Shown here in pieces: positions 1 to 9,311 of a stretch of 30,160 nt of DNA. The position numbers and the translations under genes are program-made. Source of the DNA: Paulinella micropora (taxonomy: Eukaryota > Cercozoa > Imbricatea > Euglyphida > Paulinellidae); assembly GCA_019918135.1 (NCBI GenBank), contig WBZZ01003967.1:1-30160 (forward strand), in the 5' to 3' direction. Position 1 is the stretch's first letter. Each line of letters opens with the position of its first letter. The notes beneath the pieces are model-generated. The model made no database searches and was not told where the DNA came from. It saw only the letters and a program-made list of their open reading frames with translations.

Positions 1-316
1 AAAAAGGGGGGGGGGGGGTGGAATACATTTGGGAATGGGCGGGAGGGGGACCCCGGCTTTTGTTTTTGCGTGTGTGGCGAGAAACAGATAGAGAGAGCTG
101 TGGGGGGATGGAAGACGAGTTGGCGCTCCCTGCCTTACCAACCCCTGGGGGACGAAATTTCGCTTTTCCCTCTTCCCCCCCCCCACCCTCCGATCCCCCG
201 CGTTTTCTTTCATAACTCTGTGTTGCAAACATCTTGGGCCCTTTGTAGATTTTTCAAAACTAAGTTCCACAACCTCAGGAGTCGTTTTTTTTCTCTGGGG
301 TCTTTTTGTGAAAGAA
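1..316. promoter_or_regulatory. Non-coding leader of the SKP1-like gene, with G13 and C10 runs
   Basis: No convincing coding frame is present. A G13 homopolymer lies at 6-18 and a C10 homopolymer at 175-184, followed by pyrimidine-rich DNA and a T/A-rich stretch ending at the ATG at 317. Both short frames here run through homopolymers and resemble no protein. It probably holds the promoter and 5' UTR of the SKP1-like gene, by position only; no TATA box stands out. Confidence 0.4.
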
Positions 317-1275
317 ATGTCCAGACAAGAGAAGAAGCAAGAAGCTAAGAGCACCAAGCGACAGAAGAAGCAAGAAGCTACGAGCCTAGACGAAAATGAC
401 GAGGACACAGAAAAAACAGTGATATTCACAATTGCCACAAGAGAGTTGATAACAAAAGCAGAGAGAGAAGCCGCAAGGGCGGAGGCCGAAGCAGAGAGGA
501 AAGCCGCCAGGGAGGCAGCAAAGCCGGTGGCATCAGGAACGCCGGCAGCAAAGCCGGCGGCAGCAAAGCCGGCGGCAGCAAAGCCGGCGGCAGCAAAGCC
601 GGCGGCAGCAAAGCCGGCCGCCGGCAAGGAGGAAGCCGAAACGTCGCCGAGAAGTTTTAGTTTGTCCTTAGCGAAGGCCAAGCTATCTCTCTTGGTCAGT
701 AAGATGGTAGTCAACAACGAGGAGGACTACGAACTCAAAAATGGCAAAAAATGTTATAATATAAAACTGCATATCGAGAATGAGGAGATCCTGAAGAAAG
801 TAGTCGACTTTATGGAGCTCTACAGCAAGACAAAAATGAAGGAAATTGAAAGGCCGATCAAGAGCGTCGACCTGGTCGAACTAGTGGGTGCGGAGTACGC
901 TGAATTCGTGGCTGTAAAGGATAATAATAAGGCTGAGGATTTGCGCAAGCTATTCGAACTAACTATGGTCCCTCCTGCGCCTGTTTCTTGCTTTTTGTGC
1001 GTGGTTTTTTTGGGAAGCGTCCCCGAAAACCAAGACAGGAAACCGTCGCGTTTGTTTTTTTTGGGTGTGTGTGTGTGTGTGTGTGTTTGTGTCAGGCCGC
1101 GAACTACATGGAAATCGAACCTCTGCTGTTGCTCGCGTGTACAAAGATCGCGAGCATGCTCAAGGGCAAGACACCCGCGCAGATCCGAGACACCTTTGAC
1201 ATCGCAGAAGACGGCTTCACTGATGAAGAAAGAAAACAACTGGAAAGTGAGAACGCGTGGGCCGCTCTCGTCTGA
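317..1275 (+). CDS. SKP1-like ubiquitin-ligase adaptor, one intron, Ala-Lys-Pro repeat insertion
   Basis: Exons are 317-967 and 1096-1275 (276 aa). SKP1 proteins bridge F-box proteins to CUL1 in SCF ubiquitin ligases. The C-terminal third is diagnostic: the splice joins FELTM to AANYMEIEPLLLLAC, followed by KTPAQIRDTFDIAEDGFT and a terminal ENAW, the SKP1 dimerisation and F-box-binding pattern. Upstream, ENEEILKKVVDFMELYSKT matches the ILKKVI helix of the BTB fold. The N-terminus is divergent: strand-like KTVIFTIATRELI (about residues 35-47) is followed by a charged helix and an AAAKP repeat (about residues 75-101) before the BTB fold resumes, roughly 276 aa against about 160 usual. ATG 317 is the first ATG in frame; the frame is also open upstream to a GTG at 308. 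Neighbouring genes give no pathway hint. The family call is firm; the function as an SCF subunit is inferred. Confidence 0.85.
541..615 (+). repeat. Five 15-bp tandem units coding AAAKP
   Basis: Five consecutive 15-bp units (ggcggcagcaaagcc type; the first differs slightly) encode an Ala-Ala-Ala-Lys-Pro repeat inside exon 1 of the SKP1-like gene. The near-identical units imply recent expansion and likely length variation between alleles. Confidence 0.9.
968..1095 (+). other. Spliceosomal intron in the SKP1-like gene
   Basis: This 128-nt phase-0 intron begins GTCCCT, a weak donor, and ends TTTGTGTCAG. Removing it joins two frames into the conserved SKP1 segment FELTM/AANYMEI, which fixes both boundaries. 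The 3' half holds a T run and a (GT)n microsatellite where a polypyrimidine tract is usual. Confidence 0.85.
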
Positions 1276-1476
1276 TGATGCCGCGCCCATTTCCGCAGCA
1301 CTGTCCCCCGATTCTTCGTTCCGGAAGAATCGGGAGCGGGGGGGGGGGTAAGCTCGGGAAAGGTGAAGGCGGGGGGGGCGGGGCAAGGTGAAGGGGAGGG
1401 GGGGGGAATGCCAGTTGCTATGTCTCTCTCTCTCTTTTTTTCTCGAGCATTAAAAGTTCTTGTGTTCTTTGTGCGC
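1276..1476 (+). promoter_or_regulatory. G-run and CT-rich spacer before the 509-aa orphan
   Basis: The spacer holds several G runs of 8 to 10 (around 1340-1350, 1370-1378 and 1399-1408), then a CT-repeat and T-rich tract (about 1421-1445) just ahead of the ATG at 1477. A similar pyrimidine tract precedes the orphan at 27730, suggesting a shared promoter or initiator style. This is inferred from position. Confidence 0.35.
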
Positions 1477-3006
1477 ATGAAAAAGTGGTCTAACGTCGTA
1501 ACAGAGCCAAGCACGGCCGGCTTTGAGGCGCTGCTAACAGCAATAACTACACGCTTTAACCAGGCCAAATGTCCCGCCGAGGTCCACGTGACGCGGCAGC
1601 ACCTGCTCTTAGTCGACGAAAAAGCCAACAGGGCCTTTGGCCTCCGTTTCTGCAGCGTGGCGGCAGACGGTGCCGCAGTTGCTAGCCTGAATGGCGTGCT
1701 GCAGCGGCAGGCACTGGCGGCCCAAGCACTGCCACCAGCCGTGCCACGCACGTACAATTTCGCTTGGCTGTTGAGAAGCGGCCGCCAGGAACTGGGCGCG
1801 GGGACCCGGGAGCTCCTACGGACTCTGCGAAACATAATCGAGCGGTCCGAGTACAAAGCGGCGAACGACGTCCCGAAGACGGTCTACGACAAGGCTAAAG
1901 AATCGGTCCTCGCGGTCCTCGCGTCCGTTCTGCAGAAGATTACCGCGTGGAGCCCCTCGCACCTGCTCCTGTTGCAGGAAACGGAGCACTACGGATCAAC
2001 GAACCTCTTGTGTTGGCTCAAGGCCAAAGTTGATCACACGCAGTTGGTCCAGGAGCTGTACAAGCAGGTAGCAAGCATCCCGACACTGCTGGCCAGGCCT
2101 GGCACGGAGGAGTACTACGTGTGGTCCTGCATATCGCCCTACGCGATCTTTGTCCGGTCGTGCGCTCATTCCCCAAACGCGGGGCATTTCTTGGTGTTGG
2201 GCCTGGAACGTGAGGTCCTCAACAACAAGGGGCAGGTCGTCGCCGCCGCGAACCCTAACTTTTACGCCATTGATAACAGCCTGCTACCGGCGGACAGGCC
2301 GGCAGAAACCCCAAGCAAACTCGGCCTGCTGCACTACCTGCTGCTTGTCTGCAACACGTACGAGAGGCTCGTAGGCGCCAGGTGCCAGCGCATGGAAGAA
2401 TGTGATGCTTTGGTGCGGACGATGCTGTCGGCCATCGAGCGCAAGGACCGGCAACATCTGGGCGCGGCGCTGGCTCTGCTTCCGAGGCTGGACCAGTGGG
2501 CGTTCGGGTTGGGGCTGCGCCCTTGCGTAGAACGCCTGCTGCTGCAGAACCGCGCGCTGACGGCGGATATCTGGTGCGGCAAGCACCCCGACCTGCGTTA
2601 CCCAGAGAAGCCGTTTGTGCACGTCGCGTATAACGAGTGCGTGTACGTGTACCACGCGCTTAATCGGATCCTGAAAAATCACGGCAGCGAGCACCACTTT
2701 TTTTTAAGGAACGCGCTGGACGCTTGGTACGAGACGACCGTGGGGCGTAGCGAGTTCCTGCGCGAAGAAGATGGCTGGCAAAGCTATGTCAAGGCCCGCA
2801 CGCGCGTGGGCGCACGGACCTGGCGCGACGAGCTGGCGTTTTCGGCGCACGCGCACTTGCTCGCTATGCTGGAAGAAAACACTGCGCTGAAGGAGGCCCT
2901 AACCAGACCAGAGGACCCGCAGAAGCCCTTTGGCCTTCTGGTTGATTCGAACTACATTGACACGTACTGGAAAGCTAAATTGAACGCCGGGCCGCGCCGG
3001 CTCTAA
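1477..3006 (+). CDS. GC-rich orphan protein, 509 aa
   Basis: I do not recognise this protein. I start it at ATG 1477 (MKKWSNVVTEPSTAGFEALL); the frame stays open upstream to 1363, but that part is low-complexity G-run translation. It looks soluble: no signal peptide or membrane segment, and amphipathic helical stretches rich in Leu, Ala and Arg throughout. Notable features are an aromatic segment EEYYVWSCISPYAIFVRSC near residue 210, HVAYNECVYVYHALNRILKN near residue 385, and a C-terminal SNYIDTYWKAKLNAGPRRL. Codon use is strongly GC-biased like its neighbours, and no frame break is seen. It lies 201 bp downstream of the SKP1-like gene on the same strand. It could be a lineage-specific host gene or derive from an integrated large DNA virus; the sequence alone does not decide. 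Confidence 0.75.
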   Translation: MKKWSNVVTEPSTAGFEALLTAITTRFNQAKCPAEVHVTRQHLLLVDEKANRAFGLRFCSVAADGAAVASLNGVLQRQALAAQALPPAVPRTYNFAWLLRSGRQELGAGTRELLRTLRNIIERSEYKAANDVPKTVYDKAKESVLAVLASVLQKITAWSPSHLLLLQETEHYGSTNLLCWLKAKVDHTQLVQELYKQVASIPTLLARPGTEEYYVWSCISPYAIFVRSCAHSPNAGHFLVLGLEREVLNNKGQVVAAANPNFYAIDNSLLPADRPAETPSKLGLLHYLLLVCNTYERLVGARCQRMEECDALVRTMLSAIERKDRQHLGAALALLPRLDQWAFGLGLRPCVERLLLQNRALTADIWCGKHPDLRYPEKPFVHVAYNECVYVYHALNRILKNHGSEHHFFLRNALDAWYETTVGRSEFLREEDGWQSYVKARTRVGARTWRDELAFSAHAHLLAMLEENTALKEALTRPEDPQKPFGLLVDSNYIDTYWKAKLNAGPRRL

Positions 3007-3284
3007 GCATAGGTTTGTGGCTGGTACACGACGAAAAAAAAAGAAAGACCAACTGCAGAAAAAGAAATTTCTTTGCCAGACAGAGGGAGGGGGGGGGACT
3101 GGAGAGAGAAAAGGGGGGGACTGGAGAGAGAAAAAGGGGGGGGGAGGAGCGATGGCTCTGCCGCACGACTTTTTCTTGGTCGCAGATTAAAACTTTTGGC
3201 CATTTTTTTGGGGGGGAGACAACTTTCTTTCAGTGGAGCCGTTTTTACAAAACCTCTCGTTTGTCTTTTTGTTACGCGGCGGGA
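3007..3284. promoter_or_regulatory. Spacer with repeated short G-rich units
   Basis: There is no gene here. Around 3085-3145 a unit of roughly ggggggactggagagagaaa recurs two to three times, giving several G7-G8 runs. T-rich DNA follows up to the ATG at 3285. It probably contains the 3' end of the previous gene and the promoter of the next. Confidence 0.4.
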
Positions 3285-3761
3285 ATGGTTGACGGGAGAG
3301 TTTCCACCGAGGCGCAGCAGACGGTTGGCACGGACTCCTGGGGCTTCCAAGAAATGGACGCACTAGACCGGGCCATAGACAAATTGAAAGCTGAGCGTAA
3401 CCAAGAGACCATGGGCCACGAGCAACTGGCCGCCGTGCTGCACGACATCATCACGGCGGCCCATCGCGGCGCTCCTTGGACCAAAACCAAGGCCGACATA
3501 CGGCAGCGCCTGGGGCCCAAGGCCTTTCTGAGCCCGTATGAGGTACTGTTTGCTGCACAGTTCGTCTATCTTTGGATCGAGTGATTTGTTTTTTAGGCGG
3601 CGGTCTTCTGCACGCAAAGAAACATCCAAGATTTGCAAGAGATCTTGGCCCTCAATTCCAGGCAGCTCAAGGAGGCCGAAAGCCACGCTAAGGAACTTAG
3701 GGAACTAGTCAAGGAAGCCCGGAGGCAGGTCCGCGAGGCTGAGGCCAACTTAAGCCAATAA
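3285..3761 (+). CDS. Small coiled-coil protein with a 54-nt intron
   Basis: The exons are 3285-3542 and 3597-3761, giving 140 aa. The family is not recognised. Exon 1 encodes a charged helical region (ALDRAIDKLKAERNQETMGH, then an HDIITAAHRG segment) and PWTKTKADIRQRLGPKAFLSPYE. Exon 2 is a clear heptad-like coiled coil from NIQDLQEILALN to the C-terminal EARRQVREAEANLSQ. Unspliced translation stops at 3582-3584 after the residues VYLWIE, whereas splicing at GAG|GTACTG and TTTTTTAG|GCG keeps phase and continues into the helix, so I favour the spliced model. The start ATG 3285 follows a T-rich leader. The coiled coil suggests a structural or adaptor role in a complex, but the sequence shows no partner. 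It converges with the minus-strand gene at 4015-4389. Confidence 0.7.
3543..3596 (+). other. 54-nt spliceosomal intron
   Basis: It begins GTACTG and ends TTTTTTAG. It is phase 0 with a length divisible by three but carries an in-frame TGA, so retention would truncate the protein. Exon 2 continues a coiled coil in the same frame, which supports the call. Confidence 0.7.
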
Positions 3762-4014
3762 GCCAAGGAACCAACCTTTTTTTTGGCACATACTAGTATT
3801 TAATTAAAAAGAAAGCAAGGACCAACCAATCGTGTAACTTTTGAAAGCTTAAACCGGACTTGGTTTTTTTTTCTGCGGTTGACTAGACGAATCTTTTTTT
3901 TTTTTTTAATCTACATACCGGGGAGGAGAGCCGAAAAGGAGGGAGATGAGTACAACAAAAAAAAAACGTGGCACACGAAAGGCGGACAATTCACTCCCGG
4001 CGTTTTTTTTTTGG
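3762..4014. other. Convergent intergenic region, A/T-rich
   Basis: This lies between the 3' ends of the coiled-coil gene (plus) and the small orphan (minus). It holds TTTAATTAAAAAG near 3800 and T or A homopolymers of 9 to 14. It probably carries the polyadenylation signals of both genes; no canonical AATAAA was found. Confidence 0.4.
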
Positions 4015-4389
4015 TCAAGCTTTAGCGCGGCCCTTCCGCACAACTGTGCGTTCGCGCCAGCAAAGGCAGCCGGTGCCCGCGCGCAGGAGGTCATTGCAAG
4101 AATCTTCGGAGCACCGCTCGAAGCGAATCCACGTGGCCTCCCCCACCTCGTCCAGTGCCACTTGGCACTCGGCCGAGACGAGCAGCGCCCCTTCCAAGCA
4201 CAGCAGCATTTCTGCCAAGAGCTCCTGCGCGGCCCTGGCATGTCCGGCGGCGCCCGGGCAGCCCTGCAATCTCTTCACCAGCAGGTCAGCGCGTGCGCGT
4301 AGCAGCCCCTTGACGTCCTCGTCTTGTTGCAGTTGCAGGAAGGATTGCCGCCGTTGGTACCTGCCCTTGTAGTTACGTTGGTCAGACAT
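4015..4389 (-). CDS. Small helical orphan protein, 124 aa
   Basis: No family is recognised. The protein starts MSDQRNYKGRYQRRQSFLQL and is mostly predicted helix with leucines at regular spacing (DVKGLLRARADLLVKRLQG, then HARAAQELLAEMLLCLEGAL). Four cysteines lie in the last third. The final 12 residues (RERTVVRKGRAKA region) are basic. I chose ATG 4389 because upstream sequence in this frame is C-run low complexity. A different frame open at 3906-4241 covers the 3' part but has less ordered composition, so I treat it as a shadow. It is divergent from the surface-protein gene at 4797, and the two probably share the 4390-4796 promoter region. Confidence 0.55.
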   Translation of the reverse strand: MSDQRNYKGRYQRRQSFLQLQQDEDVKGLLRARADLLVKRLQGCPGAAGHARAAQELLAEMLLCLEGALLVSAECQVALDEVGEATWIRFERCSEDSCNDLLRAGTGCLCWRERTVVRKGRAKA

Positions 4390-4796
4390 CTTTTGGCGCA
4401 CGGGCGCGCGTGTTTTTCTTTTTTTGTCTGGTGGTTTTTTTTTGGGGGCACCCGGCTTTCTTTTTCCCCCGCCCCGACATTTCTCTTTCGCGGCCCCCCC
4501 CCTACCGCCCGCACACACGACCGTTTCCTTTCCTGCAGCCGCCGTCGGCCCCCTCTCCCCCCACCCTGTGCACCAGTCGCTGTCGGCCCGCCCCCCCCCC
4601 TTTAGACACGAGAGAAACCCCCCCCCCCCTCGCGTTCGCTTTTCCCCCAACTACACACCCCCTCTCTCTCAAGTTTTTGCTTGCTGTCCCTGAGGAAACG
4701 GGACTATCTCCAAATCCTTAAAACCCGCAAAAAAAAGGGAAGGCCTTCGACCGGCAACGCCAGTCCATTACTGACCTCCCTACTAGCTAGACGACG
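4390..4796. promoter_or_regulatory. Divergent promoter region with C9, C10 and C12 runs
   Basis: This 407-bp spacer between divergent genes is strongly pyrimidine-rich on the plus strand. It contains C9 at 4494-4502, C10 at 4591-4600 and C12 at 4618-4629. Several long frames cross it, but all translate to Pro/Phe low complexity and are not genes. It is likely a bidirectional promoter, by position. Confidence 0.45.
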
Positions 4797-7700
4797 ATGA
4801 ACGCTTGCTTACTAGCGCTGGCGTTGGCGGTGGTGTGTTTGGCGGATTGCGCCTGGCGCGCGCCGGAACCGACGGACCTGTTGCTCGAGCTGTCCGTCGG
4901 CGCCGCCGGCTCGGTGTGGACGCTGCCGGCCGCGGGCTCGACAGCAATTGTCGCACGCCGCCGGCATTTGGCGCAGGACGAGCCACAATGGTGGTAGACT
5001 GGGGCGACGGCACGCCGCCACAGGCTTGTACAACCAGCGGCCCGTGTACGCACGTGTTTGCCAGCGCGGGCGTGTTTACCATAGCGGTGGAAGGCGTGGT
5101 GCCGGGCTGGACCATGACGCCTGAATGGCGCGCGCAGCAGGCGGGCGAGGTCGCGCTGCTAGTGATTTTACAATGGGGCGGGCTTCGGCTGGACGCCACC
5201 GCCGGCTACCACTTCTACGGCGAATGGCAGTTGACTTCAGCGCCGCCGCTGTCGGCCCTTGACACGTCATACGTGACGAACTTCGAGTACAGCTTCGCCG
5301 GGCTCGTGGCCGCTACGTTCGATGTTTCGGGCCTGGACACACGGTCCGCGCAAGTGCTGCGCGGCGCGTTCGCGAACTCGCCGAAGCTCCAGTTTTCCAA
5401 CGTGAGCGGCTGGGACCTGTCGCGCGCGCGCGACATCTCGTACCTGTTCAACGGCACGCAGGCAATCGATATTCGGGGCCTGGAGCGCTGGAACGTGTCC
5501 GGCGTGTCGGAGGCGACGGCGGTGTTCGCGCGGTCGGCGGTGCGGGCCGACCTGTCGCAGTGGCAGCTGAACAGCTTGCGCGACCCCCAGCAGTTGCTGG
5601 AGGGCGCGCCCGCGGAGCTGCTGAGCACGACGTACGACGCGTGCCTGGGCCAGCGCACAGGCGCCGAGTGCGCCGTGTGGGTGCCGTCCGCGTCAGTGTC
5701 GCGGACCGCGTCATCGACCCCAACGGCCTCGCGGAGCCCCGGCTCTTCGCCACCCGCCTCGGTGTCGCGGACGCCGTCGGCGTCCTTGACCGCGTCAAGC
5801 TCGGGCAGCCCGACCGCGTCGGCGACTGTGACGAAGAGCTCGTCGTCAAGCTCGAGCCCTTCTAGCTCGCCGACAGCGTCGGTGACCTTGTCGCCCACTG
5901 TTTCGGTGAGCGCGACAGTGTCGGAGAGCTCATCGTCAAGCCCGAGCCCTTCTAGCTCGCCGACAGCGTCACCGACGCTGTCGCCCACTGTGTCGATGAC
6001 CGCGTCTCTGTCGTCGACCCCGACCGCGTCGCGGAGCCTCGGCTCCTCACTAAGCGCGTCGATGTCGCTGACCGCCACGGCGTCCGTCACTGCATCTACC
6101 TCGACCACCGCGTCGGCGACCGCTACACCCACGCAGTCTGACTCGGGGACGCCCACTATCTCTGTGACGCGGTCCGCGTCAGCGACCGTGTCGGTGACGC
6201 CGTCCGCTACGATCTCTGTGACTTCGTCCGCGTCGGCGACCGTGTCGGTGACGCCGTCCGCTACGATCTCTGTGACGTCTTCCGCGTCGGCGACCGTGTC
6301 GGTGACGCCGTCCGCTACGATCTCTGTGACTTCGTCCGCGTCGGCGACCGTGTCGGTGACGCGGTCCGCTACGATCTCTGTGACGCCGTCCGCGTCGGCG
6401 ACTGTGTCGGTTACATCGTCTGTGACTACGTCCGTGACGCGGTCCGCTACGATCTCTGTGACGCCGTCCGCGTCGCCCGACGTCAACGAGTGCGCCCTTG
6501 CCAACAACGGCGGCTGCACCGCCAACGGCGCCTGCACCAACACATACGGCAGCTACTTTTGCACGTGCAACTCGGGGTACCAAAACCAAACACAGCTCAC
6601 GTCGCCCGGCGGCCTGTTAGGCTGGACAGTGACCGTTAGCACCACAAGCGTCGGCAGCGCCAGCGACGCGGTGGATAACAACTACCTCACGCCCTGGACC
6701 TCTGCTAACACTGCCACTGATAATTACAATCCACCAAACGCGGTAAATGGGGTTTGCACGGGTCCCTATATTGGCACAATCACGACGCTAACCTATGGAG
6801 GAGATTACGTGCAAATCGCCAGGTCGGACGGGGCTCTCTTTCCCTTGTGGTCGGTTGGGATCGTGGCAGGCCAGCGCACGATTGCCTACGGTGCCCGCGG
6901 CTGCCTGATCGCAGCTGGCTGTACGGAGGTTTGGGCCCCGGGCACGTTACACGTCTTCGGCTCGGCCGATCGTGGCAGCAACTGGGTCTTTCTGGCTACG
7001 GGCGGCAGCTGGACGGACTGGGCCGCCGGGCAGGAACGTGCGATTTCCCTGACCCCAACGTCCGGCTACAACGCGTACCGCTTCGTTCTCGGCCAGAGCT
7101 GGGCCTCTGTTACGGGGGGCATAACATCGTGTATGCCGTCAGCGGGCCTGGGCGACCTCAGGCTCACGCTGACCGCGCCGGTGTGCATCGCAGTCTCGCC
7201 GACTCCGTCCATAACACCATCGCCCAGCCCCAGCCCGCAAATCAACGAGTGCACCGCCTGGATCAGCGCTTGCGACCAGACGCTCGAGACTACCTCCTTC
7301 AGTGGCAACACCTTGACAACCGCCTCAGCCACCTATACCGTGAGCGCTTCGTCAGCAGGCACTATGCCTTATTCGGCGTTTGCGGATTTTGTCACCAATG
7401 AGGGCTGGCGGTGCGCAGCTGGTACGTATGCATCCGGAATCTACGCTGGAACCGTCAACACCGCGGGTGTCCCAGGGGAATACATTCAGGTGCAAATCAG
7501 TGTTCCGCGTGTCATCACCCAGCTCATCATGCAGGCGCCCGCGTATTTAAGCAGGTCCCCGTCCAACTTTACACTACTAGCTAGCAGAGACGGCGGCACT
7601 AGCTGGACCACACTGCTGCATAAACCGGCCATCAGCTGGTCGGCGGCGCGCGCCAGGCAAAGATTTTTCATTGACCAGCCAGGCCCCTACACCGTCTATA

Positions 7701-9049
7701 GGCTGGTTGTGACCAAGGGTACTAGCACTACGTTTGTAGGGATTCAACGCCTTTGGCTGCGGGAATGGTGCTGCCCCAGCTGCGCCAATGTTCCTATCAG
7801 CAGCTACAATTGCACCTGCGATGCTAACGTGTGGCTCGGCGGGGGGGTTGGGCGGGGCTGCTACAGCCAGAACGAGTGTAGCATGTGGCCGGCCGACAGC
7901 AGCTGCAGTAAAACAAGCAGAGTTTTTTACTTGAATTGGACGACTTCGCTAACGTACGGAGCCTGGACGCTGTCGCAGAGTGGCAGCTCGGCTTTTCTCT
8001 GGGCGCTGGTGGGCGCGTACACGGGCGCGTCCAGGTGGGCCTCGGACAATGCCTACGACGTCGCCACGGGTGATTACCTGGGCGCCAAGAGCAGCGCGGG
8101 CATAGCGGGGGAGTGGGTGCAGCTTTCGCACTCGTCGGAGCGAGTGATCACTAGCTACTCCTTTGGCTGCCGGCAGACCACGAGCGCGCACGGGGTGTGC
8201 GCCGGCACTCCCGTGAGCTTCGCGCTGCTGGGAGGTTGCGACTTGGTGGACTGGCACGTCCTGTCACAACAGACCAACATCTCCCCCTTGTGGATGGGGC
8301 ACGAGAGGACTTGGGTCATCGACAACCCCGCCATGTACTCGCACTACAGATTTGTCATTATGCGAATACAGCCCAGCGCCTCCGGGCAGGCTACGGCAGA
8401 CGACATGTTTTTTAACGAGTGGTGCTGCAGCGGCTGCACACAAACAGCCGGAAGTAAATACCAATGCAGTAGCTGTTGGGAGCCAGCGGGTGTTGGCTGC
8501 ACCTTCGACGACCCCTGCAGCTGTGCCTGGCCGGCAACTCCGTGCAGCAGCCACAAAAGGCCGTATGGGCTTAAGGGAGATTCAGGTTGGCCTTCGTACC
8601 AGTGCCCCGCCAGCTTTTCTTCGCCGGGCCTGTACGCGAGCCCAGCCAGCCTAGCGGGACAGACCGGCAACCCGCTCCTGCGCGGCAGCACGGCGGGAGG
8701 GGCCTGTAACTTTGGTTTTCACGTCTGTCGCTTGCCTACTGATTCAAACTTGCAAATTGATCCGACGCTCGTGAGCACCTCGCAGCAGTATTTTGTAGCG
8801 GCGGGTGGTTGTGAAGGGTACGGCCAAACCAACTTCAGCGGACTGCACGGCCTGGGTGTTAACGGAAGTGCAGCCTTGTGTACTGCGCTGAGTACCAGTT
8901 TGGGCTCTTTCGCTAGATATTTTGCGCCGCAGGGGTTGGGCTTTAGTTTTCTCCCGAGCGTGCGCTGGAAGTCGGAAGCAAGTGTGGACCAGAGCCGGTT
9001 TGTGAACAAGAGCAACTACCTAGTGGACGGGGACCTACAGTTAATTTAA
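4797..9049 (+). CDS. Secreted/surface protein: PKD-like, DUF285-like, Ser/Thr stalk, EGF, three discoidin-like domains
   Basis: About 1,417 aa. The signal peptide MNACLLALALAVVCLADCAW starts at ATG 4797, but the body is in a different frame whose first ATG is 4988, so a frame break lies between about 4945 and 4988. Order after the signal: a PKD-like strand set with VDWGDGTPP and CTHVFASAGVFTIAVEG; DUF285/BspA-like repeats (LDTSYVTNFEYSF, VSGWDLSRARDISYLF, LERWNVSGVSEATAVF); a Ser/Thr/Pro mucin-like stalk (about 5690-6480) with 54-bp repeats; a calcium-binding EGF module (DVNECALANNGGC to YFCTCNSGYQ); then three F5/8C (discoidin)-like segments around 6600-7180, 7290-7770 and 7930-8430, separated by EGF-like Cys pieces with NEC motifs. 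The C-terminal part is Cys-rich with no membrane anchor or GPI signal evident. Such domains bind ligands or carbohydrates; adhesion or wall function is inferred. Confidence 0.8.
5690..6480 (+). repeat. Ser/Thr/Pro stalk with 54-bp tandem units
   Basis: The coding repeat is rich in TCG, GTG and ACG codons. From about 6194 a 54-bp unit (18 aa, SVTPSATISVTSSASATV) recurs at 6194, 6248 and 6302 with later diverged copies to about 6470. The stalk is expected to be heavily O-glycosylated and extended, separating the N-terminal PKD/DUF285 head from the EGF/discoidin part. Confidence 0.85.
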
Positions 9050-9073
9050 TAATTTACTTTGATCCAGGGGGAG

Positions 9074-9276
9074 TGTTAGACCTATTAATATAATTAACCG
9101 GATAGTCAGTATGTGCCGGCATATGTAATGTGTGTCGTTAGAGCCATTACGTATGTCCGGCCTAGATAATGGGGCCGTCCCTTGGCGCCCTTTTCTCAAT
9201 AAAGTATCTACTCAGGCTGTAGGACACAGCAAGTATACGGCAGATTATTAAGTTAGTCTCACACAGTGTAGTAACA
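9074..9276 (+). repeat. LTR-like sequence (TGTTA...TAACA), copy A
   Basis: A purine tract ccagggggag ends at 9073 and is followed directly by TGTTAGACC; the segment ends GTAGTAACA, giving TGTTA/TAACA termini of a typical LTR. It includes an AATAAA at about 9199. A related sequence lies at 13807-14041. No tRNA primer site is obvious after 9276. If this is a 3' LTR, the expected internal region upstream is absent, because the surface-protein gene sits there; it may be a solo or rearranged LTR. Confidence 0.45.
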
Positions 9277-9311
9277 AATAATCAAGCATTCTATTGGTCA
9301 CGCGTACTACG

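Noticed and set aside
4324..4721. Pro/Phe-rich plus-strand frames upstream of the surface-protein gene
   Set aside because: They translate pyrimidine-rich promoter DNA with C homopolymers and contain no protein-like segment.
5215..6543. A 442-aa open frame on the minus strand opposite the surface-protein gene
   Set aside because: It mirrors the Ser/Thr repeat codons (TCG, GTG, ACG) read backwards; it has no domain, and the plus frame has a clear multidomain architecture.
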